From Lucinisca nassula (lineage: Eukaryota; Mollusca; Bivalvia; Lucinida; Lucinidae): DNA of 64,000 nt. Made by a program: the position numbers and the translations under genes. The stretch covers positions 131,626,717-131,690,716 of the forward strand of contig OY757015.1 of assembly GCA_963580285.1 (NCBI GenBank), read 5' to 3'. The first letter of the stretch is position 1, and each line of letters begins with the position of its first letter. The notes beneath the pieces are model-generated. The model was not told the origin of the DNA. It saw only the letters and a program-made list of their open reading frames with translations, and ran no database searches. Shown piece by piece: positions 20,253 through 30,784 of this stretch.

Positions 20253-22010
20253 AGCTGTGTACTTAGGAATGACACGTAATGGCACTGCCCCATTCCACTC
20301 AGGTGTAAATGGGTAGAAGTGGAGCAAAAGTCTGCCTGTCGCTCGCGCACATGATAACACGAAATGTTTGTTCGAGAGCTATTCAATTAGCTTGAAGCTT
20401 TAATGGCAATCTAAATAAATTGGTAAATTGGTAAACTAAGTAAAAAGAATTTAGTAGTCCTATTTTTAAAAAAGTTATTTGCCCTGTTTACACGTTTTTG
20501 ACAGCTGTTTCAAATAATTTACTTGTTTGATTCAACTATTGTTGTAACAAGTGTTATTCAAAAATTCCAAAAATGACAGTTTTGTACACTAAAGCATACC
20601 GTAGAACGTCTTGAAATGTGCTGCAGGTATCTGTTTTAACAATTTCGGGTTATGAAAATAATTTGAAACCTTAAAGTTTCAATCGTATATTCTTAATATG
20701 ATATACTGCATTTCTTTCTTTTGCAATTACTTATGGTGTTATCTGCTCCTGAATCTATTTTTGTCATGTTTTCTGTCATATTTAAAATCTGTAGATATAT
20801 CTTGAAAACAGTCAAAAACTCAACACACAATGGTTTTCTGTCGATCTAATGAAGCTATGAGGTAATTTGTAAATATCTTCTTTGATAATAACTTAAACAA
20901 ATACGGATGTGTTAAATACACCCCTTTGCCATTTCTACTGCGAAAATTCCATGGCTTTATGTCAACTCATCTTCATAAATCTATCTTACTGACAATTTAG
21001 ATGAAGTTAGAAAAACCGAATCTTTCTCATAATCTTTAGAATAAGTCTCCTTTTAGGTCATACTTACCTATAACATTGAAATATTACTTGACTTAATAAA
21101 TCTTGCGTTACATCACCACATTCATTTTGAAGCTTTTCAGTTGATTTTACTTGTATTTGGAATTGCAGCCAAAATGGTTAGTAGAAAAGTGTGGTTCATC
21201 TTGTCCAGATTCCACAGCAGTTTTAGGCTTCATATTTGCTTTCAGGTAAACCAAGAAATGATTGCTTGCGGAGCCTATCAAGCACTTGCTTACTCTTTCC
21301 CTTCACTTGTATATCATTTTGGAGTCTTCTGCAGTCTCTGGTCTTTGATTCTGGTGCTCTTTGAGCTTTCCATTTAACTCCTGACACCACATACATGGTC
21401 GACCAACTGTTAGGTGTTTTTTTATGAATTTTCCTATCAAATGATTTTGACAGTCAATCTTCAATAGATTATCAGTTTTGGCTGACCAACAATTACTTAG
21501 GGATTTAACAGGAAGCAGAGTCATTACACGGATCCTGATTTAGACACCAACACTTATGGTAGAAATCCAGTAAACGAAACAAGCATTCAATATTTTACTC
21601 CTGAATCCATGGTGAATGGTGGCTGGATGTAGAAAGTCCTCCATCCCACTGGTAGTCTGTGCTACAGACCATTCTAAGGCAGTAGTTCTGATGTGGTTCA
21701 TGTAATATTTTGGCCTGTTGATGTCCCCTTTGTGTGTTACATTTGTTGTGTGTCTTTTGTTTCACATTTTAATCACCCCTTGTGAGGTAGAAATTGTTCA
21801 TTTTTGCATGTTATATGTGTTTTGTCTGTCCTTGCTTTGGCCACATCTTGTGATTGTGGCTTTCCCTGAACCTTTCCTTTTTACTTTTGTTAATGGGTTC
21901 TCAAGTCTGATGTTTGACTTCTATCCTATTCTCTATCAGACCGAGAAGGATGTTACTGTTACAAATGAATTTAGTGCTATGTGTATATAACCGGTAACCA
22001 TCTATCCTTT
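20253..22010. other. Transposon interior, mostly unassigned
   Basis: 20690-21000 is a direct third copy of the arm segment at 19700-20010. Minus-strand frames at 21720-21540 (YYMNHIRTTALEWSVAQTTS) and 21524-21303 (HLTVGRPCMWCQEL) may be decayed transposon coding, but I cannot name the family. A stretch at 21170-21246 has AG/GT borders and is open on plus, but it overlaps this material and is not accepted as an exon. Confidence 0.35.
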
Positions 22011-22530
22011 CTATTCATCTTCATCAGACTCACTTGATGCACTCCAAGTGTCTATGGCTGCATCTACGACGTGGTCTATGTGAGCTCTGTTAGGTGTAGT
22101 GTCATTATTTTCTGTATTGTGTCTAAAGAAACTTAAGAACCAGAGTACAGATGCTATATGTGAACAGCAGCCAACTATGCGTGCCGCACTTCGGCACCAC
22201 AGTACAACCCACTAATGGGATTTAGTCCTTGACTGTACTTGGTCCGTTAACTATAAGTTTTGCTGGAAGTATACCGGGAACGAATCTGGGCTTTAATTAT
22301 ACCTTCCTCCCCTTTATGCATCAAGATTTCATACTGCCTATTCTCATCGAAATGCTTATCTGTTTAAGACTGAGCTTGTTTTAGCTGATATATACCCATG
22401 GTCAAATCATTAAGCTCATTTTCAGCTAGTTGAGGAAACTTTTCTATATCTGCATCCTGCACCTTTTCCCATATAACATGTTTTTTTTTTCATTCCAACC
22501 ATGTTTTAGTACTTTGCCCTGCAGCTTGCT
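22011..22530 (-). pseudogene. SWIM zinc-finger C-terminus of a transposon protein
   Basis: On the minus strand, near 22460-22250, the frame reads EKFPQLAENELNDLTMGIYQ, then LKQAQS-stop-TDKHFDENRQYEI, then KAQIRSRYTSSKTY. After a frameshift it reads CRSAARIVGCCSHIASVLWF and finally an acidic tail SSESDEDE with stop at 22011. The Cys/Cys-His cluster with the following SVLW is the SWIM signature, though the first CxC is damaged. In animals this protein tail goes with DDE transposases. Its N-terminal catalytic part is absent, being replaced by the inverted arm. Confidence 0.65.
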
Positions 22531-22563
22531 AGGACTTTTCGCCAATGCCATCATTCTTTTAAT

Positions 22564-22632
22564 GGCCGGATTTGAACCAACAACCTTTCGATTTTAAGTT
22601 GAACACACTAGCCACTGAGCTATCGAGGCTAT
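22564..22632 (-). repeat. Decayed tRNA-like sequence at inner edge of the right arm
   Basis: Reverse-complement counterpart of 20177-20252. It has B box GGTTCAAATCC, loop CTTAAAA and TAGCTCAGTGGCTAGTG. Confidence 0.5.
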
Positions 22633-23557
22633 TTACTTTTAATAGAATGTGATGTAGAGCAAAAGAAAAAATATAAAAACTCATGTAAAAATAAGGGTTG
22701 GCATTCAATAAAAGATCAATTTCTTTATTGCTAGACATTTCTGGTGTAACCAATGTGAACAAATATTGTTTCTACTATCAATTATAGTATGCGCTAGTGC
22801 TTACTCTTCACTAGTATGATTTGTGAAGATGAGTTGACATAAAGCCAAGAATTTTCGTAGTAGAAATAGCGAAGGGGTGTATTTAACCTACCCATATTGT
22901 TAAAGTCATTATTAAAGACTATATTTACAAATTACCTAATAACTTCATTAGATCGACAAAAAAACATTGTTTGCTGAGTTTTTGACTGTTTTGAAGAATA
23001 TTTTTGCAATATATATATAAATTTTAAAAATGACAGAAAATATTAACAAAAATGGACTCAGGGCAGATAACTCTATAAGTAATTATATGAGAAAGAAATG
23101 ATCATAATTTGGCAATGCCTATTATATCTTAATTATCCCTGTCAAGTACTTTTGCAATAGCTTTGGACATAAGCTTATGTTGTGGTTTTGCGTAAAGACG
23201 GCTGAAATTTAGGTACGCCTTATAAGTGAGTATAGTGGAAAAGTGAACCATTTTTCCACAAGATCATATACATCATGTTTAACATCTGTAAAGGTCTAAA
23301 CAATACCAAAAAGACCCACTTGCCAGGATGGTTTGTGCTAAAGATAATAGCGTAAGAACCATAGGTCTCTCAATGGGGTAGAATTATCCCACCCACTTTG
23401 GTTGCTCATAGAGCCAATAACATTACATCTGCGGATCTGAAGTTTCACCACATTACAGCAAATACATCCTATGTTGAGTCTGCAAAGTTTAAAGAAAATC
23501 AAAAGTGGCCATAAAATGGGCCTTATAGGGACTGCGCCTTTATTGTTTGAACGTATG

Positions 23558-23703
23558 GGAAATAGAAGTGAAGGCAATGACCAGGAATCGAAACAATACA
23601 AGAACTGTTTCTTTTCTTTTCGTATTCTTTTTTTTTGGTGGGGGTGGGGGGGGGTGGTTTACGACCCTTTCAAGATTATTTCATTTATTTCGAACCGATT
23701 GGA
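23558..23703. repeat. Repeat D fragment and G-rich tract
   Basis: 23558-23600 matches the start of repeat D (AAGTGAAGGCAATGACCAGG). A GGTGGGGGTGGGGGGGGGTG tract follows at about 23636-23657. Confidence 0.5.
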
Positions 23704-24020
23704 GTGTGATAGCTCAGTGGTTAGTGCACTTGCCTCTGATGGTAGAGGTCCCGGGTTCGATCCCCGGCAGCGGCGATAAAATTTCGGTGTCCGACCACGC
23801 TCCATTGGCATCATTTGCAGGGATAAATGTCATAAAGTGCACCATCCTTCGGATCGGGACGTGAACTGGAGGCCCCCTGTGCAAGGAGAACCATTCCCTG
23901 TGCAGGTTGAAGATCCCTACCGTAAGTACATGATTACTGTGTAGGCTTTCATCCTGCAAACCTGGAGTGTATGTAATGTACACCTGCGGTAATGGTCAAA
24001 TATGACCGACGCAGTATCAG

Positions 24021-24108
<88 letters not shown>
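23704..24108 (+). mobile_element. tRNA-headed SINE with (GATA)n tail
   Basis: The head has TAGCTCAGTGGTTAGTGC (A box) and GGTTCGATCCC (B box). The body ends CGACGCAGTATCAG, and about 20 GATA units follow at 24021-24107. Other copies are at 39962-40300 (minus), 53552-53930 (plus) and 55365-55682 (minus). Confidence 0.8.
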
Positions 24109-24109
24109 C

Positions 24110-24257
24110 AGTGGAGTACTCTGTGGAAAACCGGCTAACCTTACGTTGCAGAACTTACCGTCTCACATGTGGCCCGAGCGAGGCACGAACCGCAGCGGTG
24201 AGAGACCTAATGATTAAAAGTCATCGCTCTGACATGTACCTATTAGGCCACGGAGGA
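24110..24257 (-). mobile_element. tRNA-Lys-headed SINE (minus)
   Basis: The reverse complement starts CCTCCGTGGCCTAATAGG and has anticodon loop CTTTTAA (UUU, Lys) and GGTTCGTGCC as a decayed B box. It abuts the GATA tail of the preceding SINE. Confidence 0.6.
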
Positions 24258-24349
24258 CTGTGTGAAGGACTCTCTTGGGATTAAAGTTCGAATCGGGCAT
24301 GTTACATTAGCCATCTATGTTGGAGTCATTGTACATGTATATTCACTGT

Positions 24350-24585
24350 ACATCATTTTCTGTTTTCCATTTTTAACCCATATTTGCCTAGTGGCCTTTT
24401 TTGGGACACTGGCAAACAGTGCAAACCCAGATCAGACGCCGCATGCGGCGTCTGATCTGAGTCTACATTGTTTTTGAAAGTACATGTACATACATTTTGC
24501 AAAGTTTACCGGTAACAAGACAAACCTGGCACCCCCTTAATTTGAAATGGACTACTCCAAACTTATTAGGTGAGAGATTCCATTG
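24350..24585. repeat. Hairpin family B in the TGCCTAG...CCATTGT context
   Basis: The hairpin GATCAGACGCCGCATGCGGC with its complement is flanked by ATTTGCCTAGTGG on the left and AACCTGGCACCCCCTTAATT / CCAAACTTATTAGGTG on the right. The same flanks surround the hairpin at 29915-30125. Confidence 0.6.
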
Positions 24586-24589
24586 TCAT

Positions 24590-24945
24590 TTGTTTGTTGG
24601 TTTGTTTGATTTTAGGTTTAACGTCCCCATCAACACTGTGTAGGTCATTTTGGAGACGTTGCTTCCAATTTGTGGGACATTTACCCAACATTGAGATGAA
24701 ATGATATCTCAAGCCCTGTCGCCCAATGAAACCAATAGACCAACGCATGGGCGGTCCAACATATCTCAAGCCCTGTCGCCCAATGAAACCAATAGACCAA
24801 CGCATGGGCGGTCCAACTCGCACCGCTTCATCTGGGCAGGCTTAGATCCTCAAGTCCTACAAGTACTCGTATGCGGTCGGTTTTAGCTCTGTGAGAAAGC
24901 ATCATGCAGCCCATTTATTTATTCAAGCCCCAATGAGCGAGGGTC
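24590..24945 (-). mobile_element. SINE-C (minus) with internal 60-bp duplication
   Basis: Tail TTTGTTTGATTTTAGGTTTA at 24600. The TCAAGCCCTGTCGCCCAATG / AACGCATGGGCGGTCCAAC segment is repeated in tandem at about 24702-24757 and 24762-24816. Confidence 0.75.
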
Positions 24946-25011
24946 ATTATTCCAGCGGAAGATTCGTATCCGGACAAAAAGGGTTAAAGAAAATAGCATC
25001 ATTTTTAAAAA

Positions 25012-25285
25012 GTGTTTGAAGAAATAGATGGGCTGCATGATGCTTCCACGCAGAGCTGAAACCGACCGCACACGAGTACTGGTAAACCGCTTAGAGGATC
25101 TAAACCTGCCCAGGTAAATCGGTGCGAGTCGGGTCGTCCATGCTTATAAACCCTATCGGTTTCATTTGGCGGCAGGGCTTGAGATGTCATTTCATCTCAA
25201 TGCCGGGTAAAAGCCCCACAACATTGGAAGCAACGTCTCCAAAATGACCTATAAATTGTTGACGGGGACGTTAAACCTCAAACTA
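25012..25285 (+). mobile_element. SINE-C (plus), 5'-shortened
   Basis: Starts at TTTGAAGAAATAGATGGGCT and ends GTTGACGGGGACGTTAAACC with only a short tail. Confidence 0.75.
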
Positions 25286-25460
25286 ACGGATGACTTCACT
25301 AGTTATTCAAAAGCGAATTGGAATTAACCAAGGTAACCAAGCTACCAGTGTTCGAGTAATTGAAGTTTGGATGTATGATTATTATAAGGATTCGAGAAGT
25401 GTACCACAAAGCAATCAGGAGGTAACAAAAACTCTAGTTTCCAGCTTTTTGGAATTAAAT

Positions 25461-25815
25461 ACAGTAGAACTTCGATTGCTCGAACACCGATGGCTCGTTT
25501 ACCATGGATGCGCCGAACCCATTCTTGAGCCCCTAGCGAAATCCTCTACATAAGAAATAGGGAGGGATAATTAAGGAGATTTTAGTCTTTTATTTTACAA
25601 ATGTATGCTGTGTGTACTCATTAGAATCGCCTCGATGAGGCGATTCTAATGAGTACACACAGCATACATTTTCATTATAGAACACCGAAAAGATGTCTAA
25701 AAGTAGCTCGTTATGCCTCCTGACAGTAACCTCAGTAGCTCGAACTACCCCAGTCTCGAACAGATTTTCGAGGTCCCGAAGGTGTTCGAGCCATTGAAGT
25801 TCGACTGTATAGAAG
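25461..25815. mobile_element. Tigger/pogo-like MITE with shared hairpin core
   Basis: The ends are inverted: TACAGTAGAACTTCGATTGC on the left and TTGAAGTTCGACTGTA on the right. The centre (about 25618-25668) is a perfect hairpin TCATTAGAATCGCCTCGATG plus complement. TIRs of the CAGTcGAAC...TCGAAC kind with TA-type ends fit pogo/Tigger-derived MITEs. Confidence 0.6.
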
Positions 25816-25874
25816 ACCTTGAAATTGAAAAGTGTATAAGTAGTACTGTACTGGTAGAGCATATTCCCGTGTTA

Positions 25875-25944
25875 GCGCTGTGTTGCTGTGGTAAAGCATC
25901 GGGTTTGAGATCGAGAGGTAGCGGGTTCGATCCCCGCAAGCGCC
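25875..25944 (+). repeat. tRNA-like insert between two MITE copies
   Basis: GCGCTGTGTTGCTGTGG...GGTTCGATCCC...GCGCC has acceptor-like ends, a loop TTTGAGA and a good B box, but a broken anticodon stem. It is a likely SINE head or tRNA pseudogene. Confidence 0.5.
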
Positions 25945-25948
25945 AATA

Positions 25949-26285
25949 GTGGCTCGAACACAGATGGCTCGTTCACCATGGATGAGTCGAACCCTTTCTT
26001 GAGCCCGCAGGGAATTCCTCTAAATACGATAGGGTTAATTAAGGAAGATTTTCTTCTTTTATCTTTGTTGTGTGTTCTCATTAGAATCGCCTCATCGAGG
26101 CGATTCTAATGAGTACGCACAACATTCATTTATAATATAGAACACAGAAAAGATATCCAACAATTACATCCATTATGCTTACTGCTATGGCACTAATAGT
26201 AACCCTGTGGGCTGGAACTACCGCTGTCTCAAACACATTTTCATGGTCCAAAAGGGTTCGAGCTATCGACGTTCGACTATATATC
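25949..26285. mobile_element. Second Tigger/pogo-like MITE copy
   Basis: Repeats the 25461-25815 layout (GGCTCGAACACAGATGGCTC, hairpin GAATCGCCTCATCGAGGCGA, end CGACGTTCGACTATA). The outermost left TIR is lost. It ends only ~15 bp before the first recognised exon. Confidence 0.6.
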
Positions 26286-26300
26286 ATAATTGTCTTACAG

Positions 26301-26390
26301 GCAGGACAGAAACACATGTGATTTCAGAGCACACTGCGTCATAGATCATGGAAATGCAACCTGTGGACAGTTTAAAGAGTGCAAAGACAG
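26301..26390 (+). CDS. TSP1/chitin-binding-like gene, internal exon 1 (Cys-rich)
   Basis: The acceptor is AATTGTCTTACAG and the donor is CAG/GTGAGT. Of three frames only one is open across all 90 nt. It enters after a single base (phase 2) and leaves phase 2. It encodes QDRNTCDFRAHCVIDHGN then ATCGQFKECKD. Five Cys in ~30 residues mark an extracellular disulfide-rich module; it loosely recalls follistatin/Kazal-type spacing but I do not assign a family. Its phase-2 end needs a phase-2 start next, which the exon at 28713 provides, completing an Arg codon. The preceding exon was not found. Confidence 0.6.
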
Positions 26391-27109
26391 GTGAGTTAAT
26401 GTTTAAAGCAATAAGCCGCGAGGTTCAGTGGCTTAATTGGATCTCACCGAAACGGAGAAATGAGGTCACACCTTCAATCCCCTGCTACGGTAAATTTTTT
26501 GCATGGATATTTTATGCAGTCAGTATCAACAAGGACAGTTATCAGTTACAAACATTACAATGCACACTATTCTGGTTAACGCGGGTAACGGTGGTATAAG
26601 AATGTTCTCAAGCCTGCCAAGGAAAGGTGCGTCTATGTTATATGACTAACTCGATATGACCCTAAAATATTGGAAGGGTCATTTAACCCATTGTAGGCGG
26701 GAAACCCCTAAAGGGGTACCTTGGCAAACAGTGCAGGTCCTGATCAGATGCCGCAGAGCCCGTACTATTTGCTTACAGGATTTTCCATCAAAACTTCAAA
26801 AAAGAACAAAAATTTGGCCTGACACTCCTTATATGACGAATGGACTGGTCCAACATGTAGCAACGGAAGAGTTCACTAGTATACAATGGGTTTACTCCAA
26901 AGCAGAACAAAGAAATGTGCATAGGCAAAAAACGCTCGTCTTCATTCGAGCTCATACATGCCAATGCACTATTAAAATTTTCCCTTAGATTGCCTAGCTT
27001 CCTAGTGTTGGGACACAGTGGACAAACAGTTTAGACCCATTTCAGCTGACGCAGAAAGCGGCAAGTGATCCGAGCCGACTATGTTTGCATAAATTATGGA
27101 CATGAGTTT

Positions 27110-27575
27110 TTGGTATTAAGACCACTTTTGAACAGTCCCAAAGGTGGTCTCTGACCAGAGGACACTGTGCGCAGAAAACACAAAGAATAACTGCAACCAA
27201 CTAAATAAGCTTTTTTAACCAGAATTAGTCCCAAGTTCGCCCCCCCCCCCCGCCCATAGGGGCTTGAAGAAATATATGGGATGCATGATGCTTCTACGCA
27301 GAGCTGTATCCGGCCCGCAGACTAGTACTGGTAAACCGCTTAGAGGATCTAAGCCTGTCCAGGAACCGCGGTGCGAGGCGGACCGTCCACGCTAATAAAC
27401 CCTACTGGTTTCATTGGGCGACAGGGCTTGAGATGTCATTTCATCTCAATGTCGGGTAAAAGCCCCACAAAATTGGAAACAACGTCTCCAAAATGACCTA
27501 TACAGTGTTGACGGGGACGTTAAACTTCAAATCAAATAAACAATAGTCTCAAGTTTAGGAGGTCTTACATGTAAT
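27110..27575 (+). mobile_element. Family C MITE carrying a SINE-C insertion
   Basis: TTAAGACCACTTTTGAACAG opens the MITE. SINE-C occupies 27240-27541, beginning in a poly-C run and ending CAAATAAAC. The MITE resumes TAGTCTCAAGTTTAGGAGGT after it. Confidence 0.65.
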
Positions 27576-27657
27576 AGAGGAATTTTACTGTAATTGGAAA
27601 TGAATAATATGGAAGATTATCTTGTCTCATAGCATATGGACATTCGGTAACAGTGTT

Positions 27658-27952
27658 TGTTTGAATTGAGGTTTAACGTCCCCGTCAACACTGTAAAGGT
27701 CATTTTGGAGATGTTGCTTCCAATTTTGTGGGATTGTTACCCGACATTGAGATGAAATGACATCTCAAGCTCTGTCGCCCAATGAAACCAATAGGGTCTA
27801 TTAGCATGGACGGTCCGCCTCGCACCGCGGTTCCTGGACAGGCTTAGATCCTCTAAGCGGTTTACCAGTACTAGTTTGCGGGCCGGATTCAGCTCTGCGT
27901 GGAAGGATCATGCAGCCCATATATTTCTTCAAGCCCATATAGGCGGGGGCGG
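27658..27952 (-). mobile_element. SINE-C (minus)
   Basis: GTTTGAATTGAGGTTTAACG tail side, CGCACCGCGG variant block, head at GCCCATATAGGCGGGGGCGG. Confidence 0.78.
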
Positions 27953-28712
27953 GCAGTGACAGTGATAACGCTTCTTTGTACTTCTGAGAAGACTATACAC
28001 ATTACGATAACACACCAGTGCCATATAGTGCATTTTTTTCACATCTCCAAAACGGCTACTTTTTTTAAGAAAACGAGTACCCACAACCTATGTCTTGGAG
28101 CAGAAATAAGAAAAATAATGTATATCCCAGTAAACCCCAGTTTTCCCTATATAAAAGGGGGTTTATGGGATGTTGATTTCACGGACTTGTTCACCTGATG
28201 AAATGGAGCCTCTGATTTGATTCTGGGCACAAATAAAGAAAATAATACATACACTGGTGAACCCAAATTTTCTCTATGTTCAATCCGAGCTTGTAAATGT
28301 GATTTTCTTAATATTTTTCCTGCAGTTCACGACAACCCTTACCGTTGCAGTTCCAAATCATAAAAAAGCAATCTGACCAGGATCTACACTGTTGGAGATT
28401 CAGTTTGTGAATGTGCAGATATAGTAATCTGATTGATGTCAGAAATGGGTGTTGCCACAATTATTAATGGAGATCAGAATTAAGCCTTTTCAATTTTGTA
28501 GACCAGTATAGCAACCGATGTAGACAGTGTAGATCAAGATTAGACGGCACAAAGTCAAACGCTTGTTCAGAATCGACACTATGTAATACCCTCTACATTT
28601 GACTATCGCCGTCGCTATTTGCGACAATGTGCAGCGTGTCCAATAAAAAAAAATGGAAGAGTCAGCGGCGGGGATGAAAGGATTAAGCTTAACCCATTCA
28701 TGTCTTTTCCAG

Positions 28713-28750
28713 ATTTGAACACGTGCCATGTATCGTTAGCCAGCCATGTT
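28713..28750 (+). CDS. TSP1/chitin-binding-like gene, internal exon 2 (38 nt)
   Basis: Acceptor CATGTCTTTTCCAG and a near-consensus donor GTAAGTATG bound a 38-nt exon. Entering in phase 2 it reads FEHVPCIVSQPC and leaves one base (phase 1). This is exactly the phase change needed between the exon at 26301 (phase-2 end) and the TSP1 exon at 31961 (phase-1 start). The split codon to the next exon is TTA (Leu). The exon is tiny, so the call rests on splice strength, phase fit and its two Cys. Confidence 0.55.
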
Positions 28751-28794
28751 GTAAGTATGCTTAAACCACATACTCGAATATAGGGATCAACCAT

Positions 28795-29312
28795 GGTTTT
28801 TCATGCATTAACATTCGCCGGGTACCGAGGAAGCTGTTTGAACATGAGGCCGCTAGGCCGAATGTTCAAATATCTTCCGAGGGATTCGGCAAATGTTAAT
28901 GCAATGAAATTACCATGGATAATCGTTGTTCTTGCATAATTTACGATTCCGAACGCAAATTTTGACGAAAACGCCCAAAAGCTCCATATAAACTCCATAC
29001 AAACTCTCAGATACGACCGGCGAACCAACATGGCGGCCGGTTCAGAATGTTGTTTACAATGACCCTGTTATGCATTAACCATCTGACGTCATCATAGAAC
29101 CCTAAAACACTACGTTCAGGGTGATAATGTAACGTCGCCCAATGTAAGGTAACAAAGCAAGGCCCGTCTTGTGATATCAAAAGCTCAAAATCCATGTTCA
29201 AACAGCACGCGAATTTCATGATTTGAACATGGTTTTTACTGTTTAAGCATGGCTTTCGGTCCATTTGACAATGGCTTGAAACAGCCATGCGCATAGATAT
29301 TTATGCAAAAAC
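28795..29312 (+). repeat. Dispersed repeat F (GTTTGAACATG-rich)
   Basis: Matches 60740-61545 in the same orientation across most of its length: ATTCGCCG..CTGTTTGAACA, TCTTCCGAGGGA, ATCGTTGTTCTTACATAA-like, CCATGTTCAAACAGCAC and GGCTTGAAACAGCCATG. It has no clear coding. The family is unrecognised. Confidence 0.55.
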
Positions 29313-29411
29313 ACGGATTATTCATGTACCACGGCTAATTCGAACTCGTTCTTAAGTTCGTAAAGAAGTAATCCGATACCTCCAGCTATCCATATATTTG
29401 AGGACGGTTTC

Positions 29412-29640
29412 AGTTCTGATTTGTTTGTTTGATTTGAAAAGACATCTGTCGGCCAATGAAACCAATAGGGTTTACAGGCATGTCGACTCGCATCACTTAC
29501 CTGGGCAGGCGTAGATCCTCTAAGCGGTTTACCAGTATTCGAGTGCGGTCGCTTTCTGCTCTGCGAGGAAGCATCATGGAGCCCATCTATTTCTTCAAGC
29601 CCCGATGTACGGTGGGGGGGGGGGGGGGGGGGGGGCGGAA
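29412..29640 (-). mobile_element. SINE-C (minus), internally deleted, with poly-G junction
   Basis: TTTGTTTGATTTGAAAAGAC shows a deletion joining tail and mid-body. The head side ends in an uninterrupted poly-G run of about 28 nt at 29610-29637, replacing the usual GGCGGGGGCC. Confidence 0.7.
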
Positions 29641-29644
29641 TTCT

Positions 29645-30125
29645 GATCTGAACTGTATAGTGTATTTTCTGTGTACTCATTAGAATCTCATCATCTAAAG
29701 ATATTAAAGTGATCCCAAATATATTCCATGACCTGAAACTATTATTTAACCTCATCAGTTAGAACTACTCCTATCTATAACAATTTTTCATGGTCCCAAA
29801 GGTATTCGGGATATCAAAGTTTGACTGTACACGCCTCTCTGTCACCTTAGAATAACACAACAGTGTGGCATAAAGACTGATGCTCAGTCTCATATTCATA
29901 TCTACTAATTCGCTCCCTCTTTAACTCATGTATGCCTAGCGGCTGGCAAACAGTGTAGACCTCGATCAGACGCCGCATAACGCGGCGCCTGATCTGGGTC
30001 TACACTGTTTGCTTGAAGAACATCATGCTTGTATAATCTGCCACAATGAAAAACAAACCTGACACCCCTATAATTGGAAATGTACCACTCCAAACTTACT
30101 AGGTGGAAGATTCCATTGTCGGTTA
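29645..30125. repeat. Decayed pogo-like MITE, then hairpin family B unit
   Basis: 29645-29832 keeps TGTGTACTCATTAGAAT and the end TCAAAGTTTGACTGTAC of the 25461-type MITE. 29915-30125 has ATGCCTAGCGGCTGG, hairpin GATCAGACGCCGCATAACGC/complement and CCTGACACCCC...CCATTGTCGG, as at 24350-24585. Confidence 0.55.
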
Positions 30126-30467
30126 ATAGCAGCTGATCACGAGATCGAGTTACCGCAATTTTAGAACTGAAATAACAAAAAGGTGTATTCTGGAAACATA
30201 CTTCAAGCCAAAGGAGTATATATAGTAAAGGCAGACAGAAAAAATAAAAGAAGGAGACTTGTACGTTTAAGTCCATCCTGTCATATCTCCGACACTGATA
30301 TTTTACTTGTGTTATGTTTTAATGCAGCCTCGTCTCAAACGAACATACATGTAAATCATTTAAATTCTGTTGTAATGGGACATCAGTCCGTCTCTCTACG
30401 CCTTCTCCCCCTCTTGCCCTGACGTGACACGCTTTATCCATTTTCATCATTTACGTAATTAAAATAA
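30126..30467 (+). other. Intronic sequence, nothing recognised
   Basis: No coding exon fits the gene's phase here and no repeat family was identified. Confidence 0.35.
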
Positions 30468-30784
30468 CCGGCCCCGATAGCTCATTTGGTAGAGTGTCCG
30501 CTCCGGGGAACGGAAGGTCACGGATTCGTTCCCGGGCCGCGACATACCAAAGTCGTTAAGAATGGTACTAGCTGCTCCTCGCTTGGCACTCAGATTTACG
30601 GGGTAGAGCTAGGACTGGTCGACCCAGTGTCAGGATAATGTGACTGGGTGTGGTATCATGTAGTTGGTCTGGGACATGATACTTCAGTGAGGCAGCACTA
30701 TAAAAGTGAGCATTGAGCTCCCTTTCGCAACCAGACACCGTCGTGATATGACTGAAAAATTGTTGAAAGCGACGTTAAACCCGA

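Larger units (their letters stand above)
17137..23545. mobile_element. DNA transposon remnant with ~1-kb inverted arms
   Basis: Left arm 17137-17322 plus 19455-20242 (974 bp without the LINE) matches, inverted, right arm 22562-23545 (984 bp). Outer ends read AAAGGAGCAGTCCCTATAAG and, on the complement, AAAGGCGCAGTCCCTATAAG. The interior holds a SWIM zinc-finger relic on the minus strand and an extra direct copy of an arm segment at about 20690-21000. Long inverted arms with a SWIM finger fit a MULE-like or PIF/ISL2EU-like element. No target duplication was recognised at the outer ends, so the superfamily is open. Confidence 0.55.
26391..28712 (+). other. Intron 1 of the TSP1 gene, filled with repeats
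   Basis: Holds half of a family B hairpin (about 26725-26770), a family C MITE interrupted by SINE-C (27110-27575), a minus SINE-C (27658-27952), family A-type MITE fragments (27985-28200) and a family B unit (about 28300-28470). No further exon is needed by the reading frame. Confidence 0.5.

Noticed and set aside
21170..21246. Possible upstream exon of the TSP1 gene (AG/GT borders, ends phase 2, three Cys)
   Set aside because: It lies inside the long-armed transposon remnant, ~5 kb upstream of exon 26301. The residues after the Cys look hydrophobic and non-modular. No independent support.
25290..25553. 87-aa frame MTSLVIQKRIGINQG...
   Set aside because: It spans the boundary between a SINE-C and a pogo-like MITE; the second half is MITE TIR sequence.
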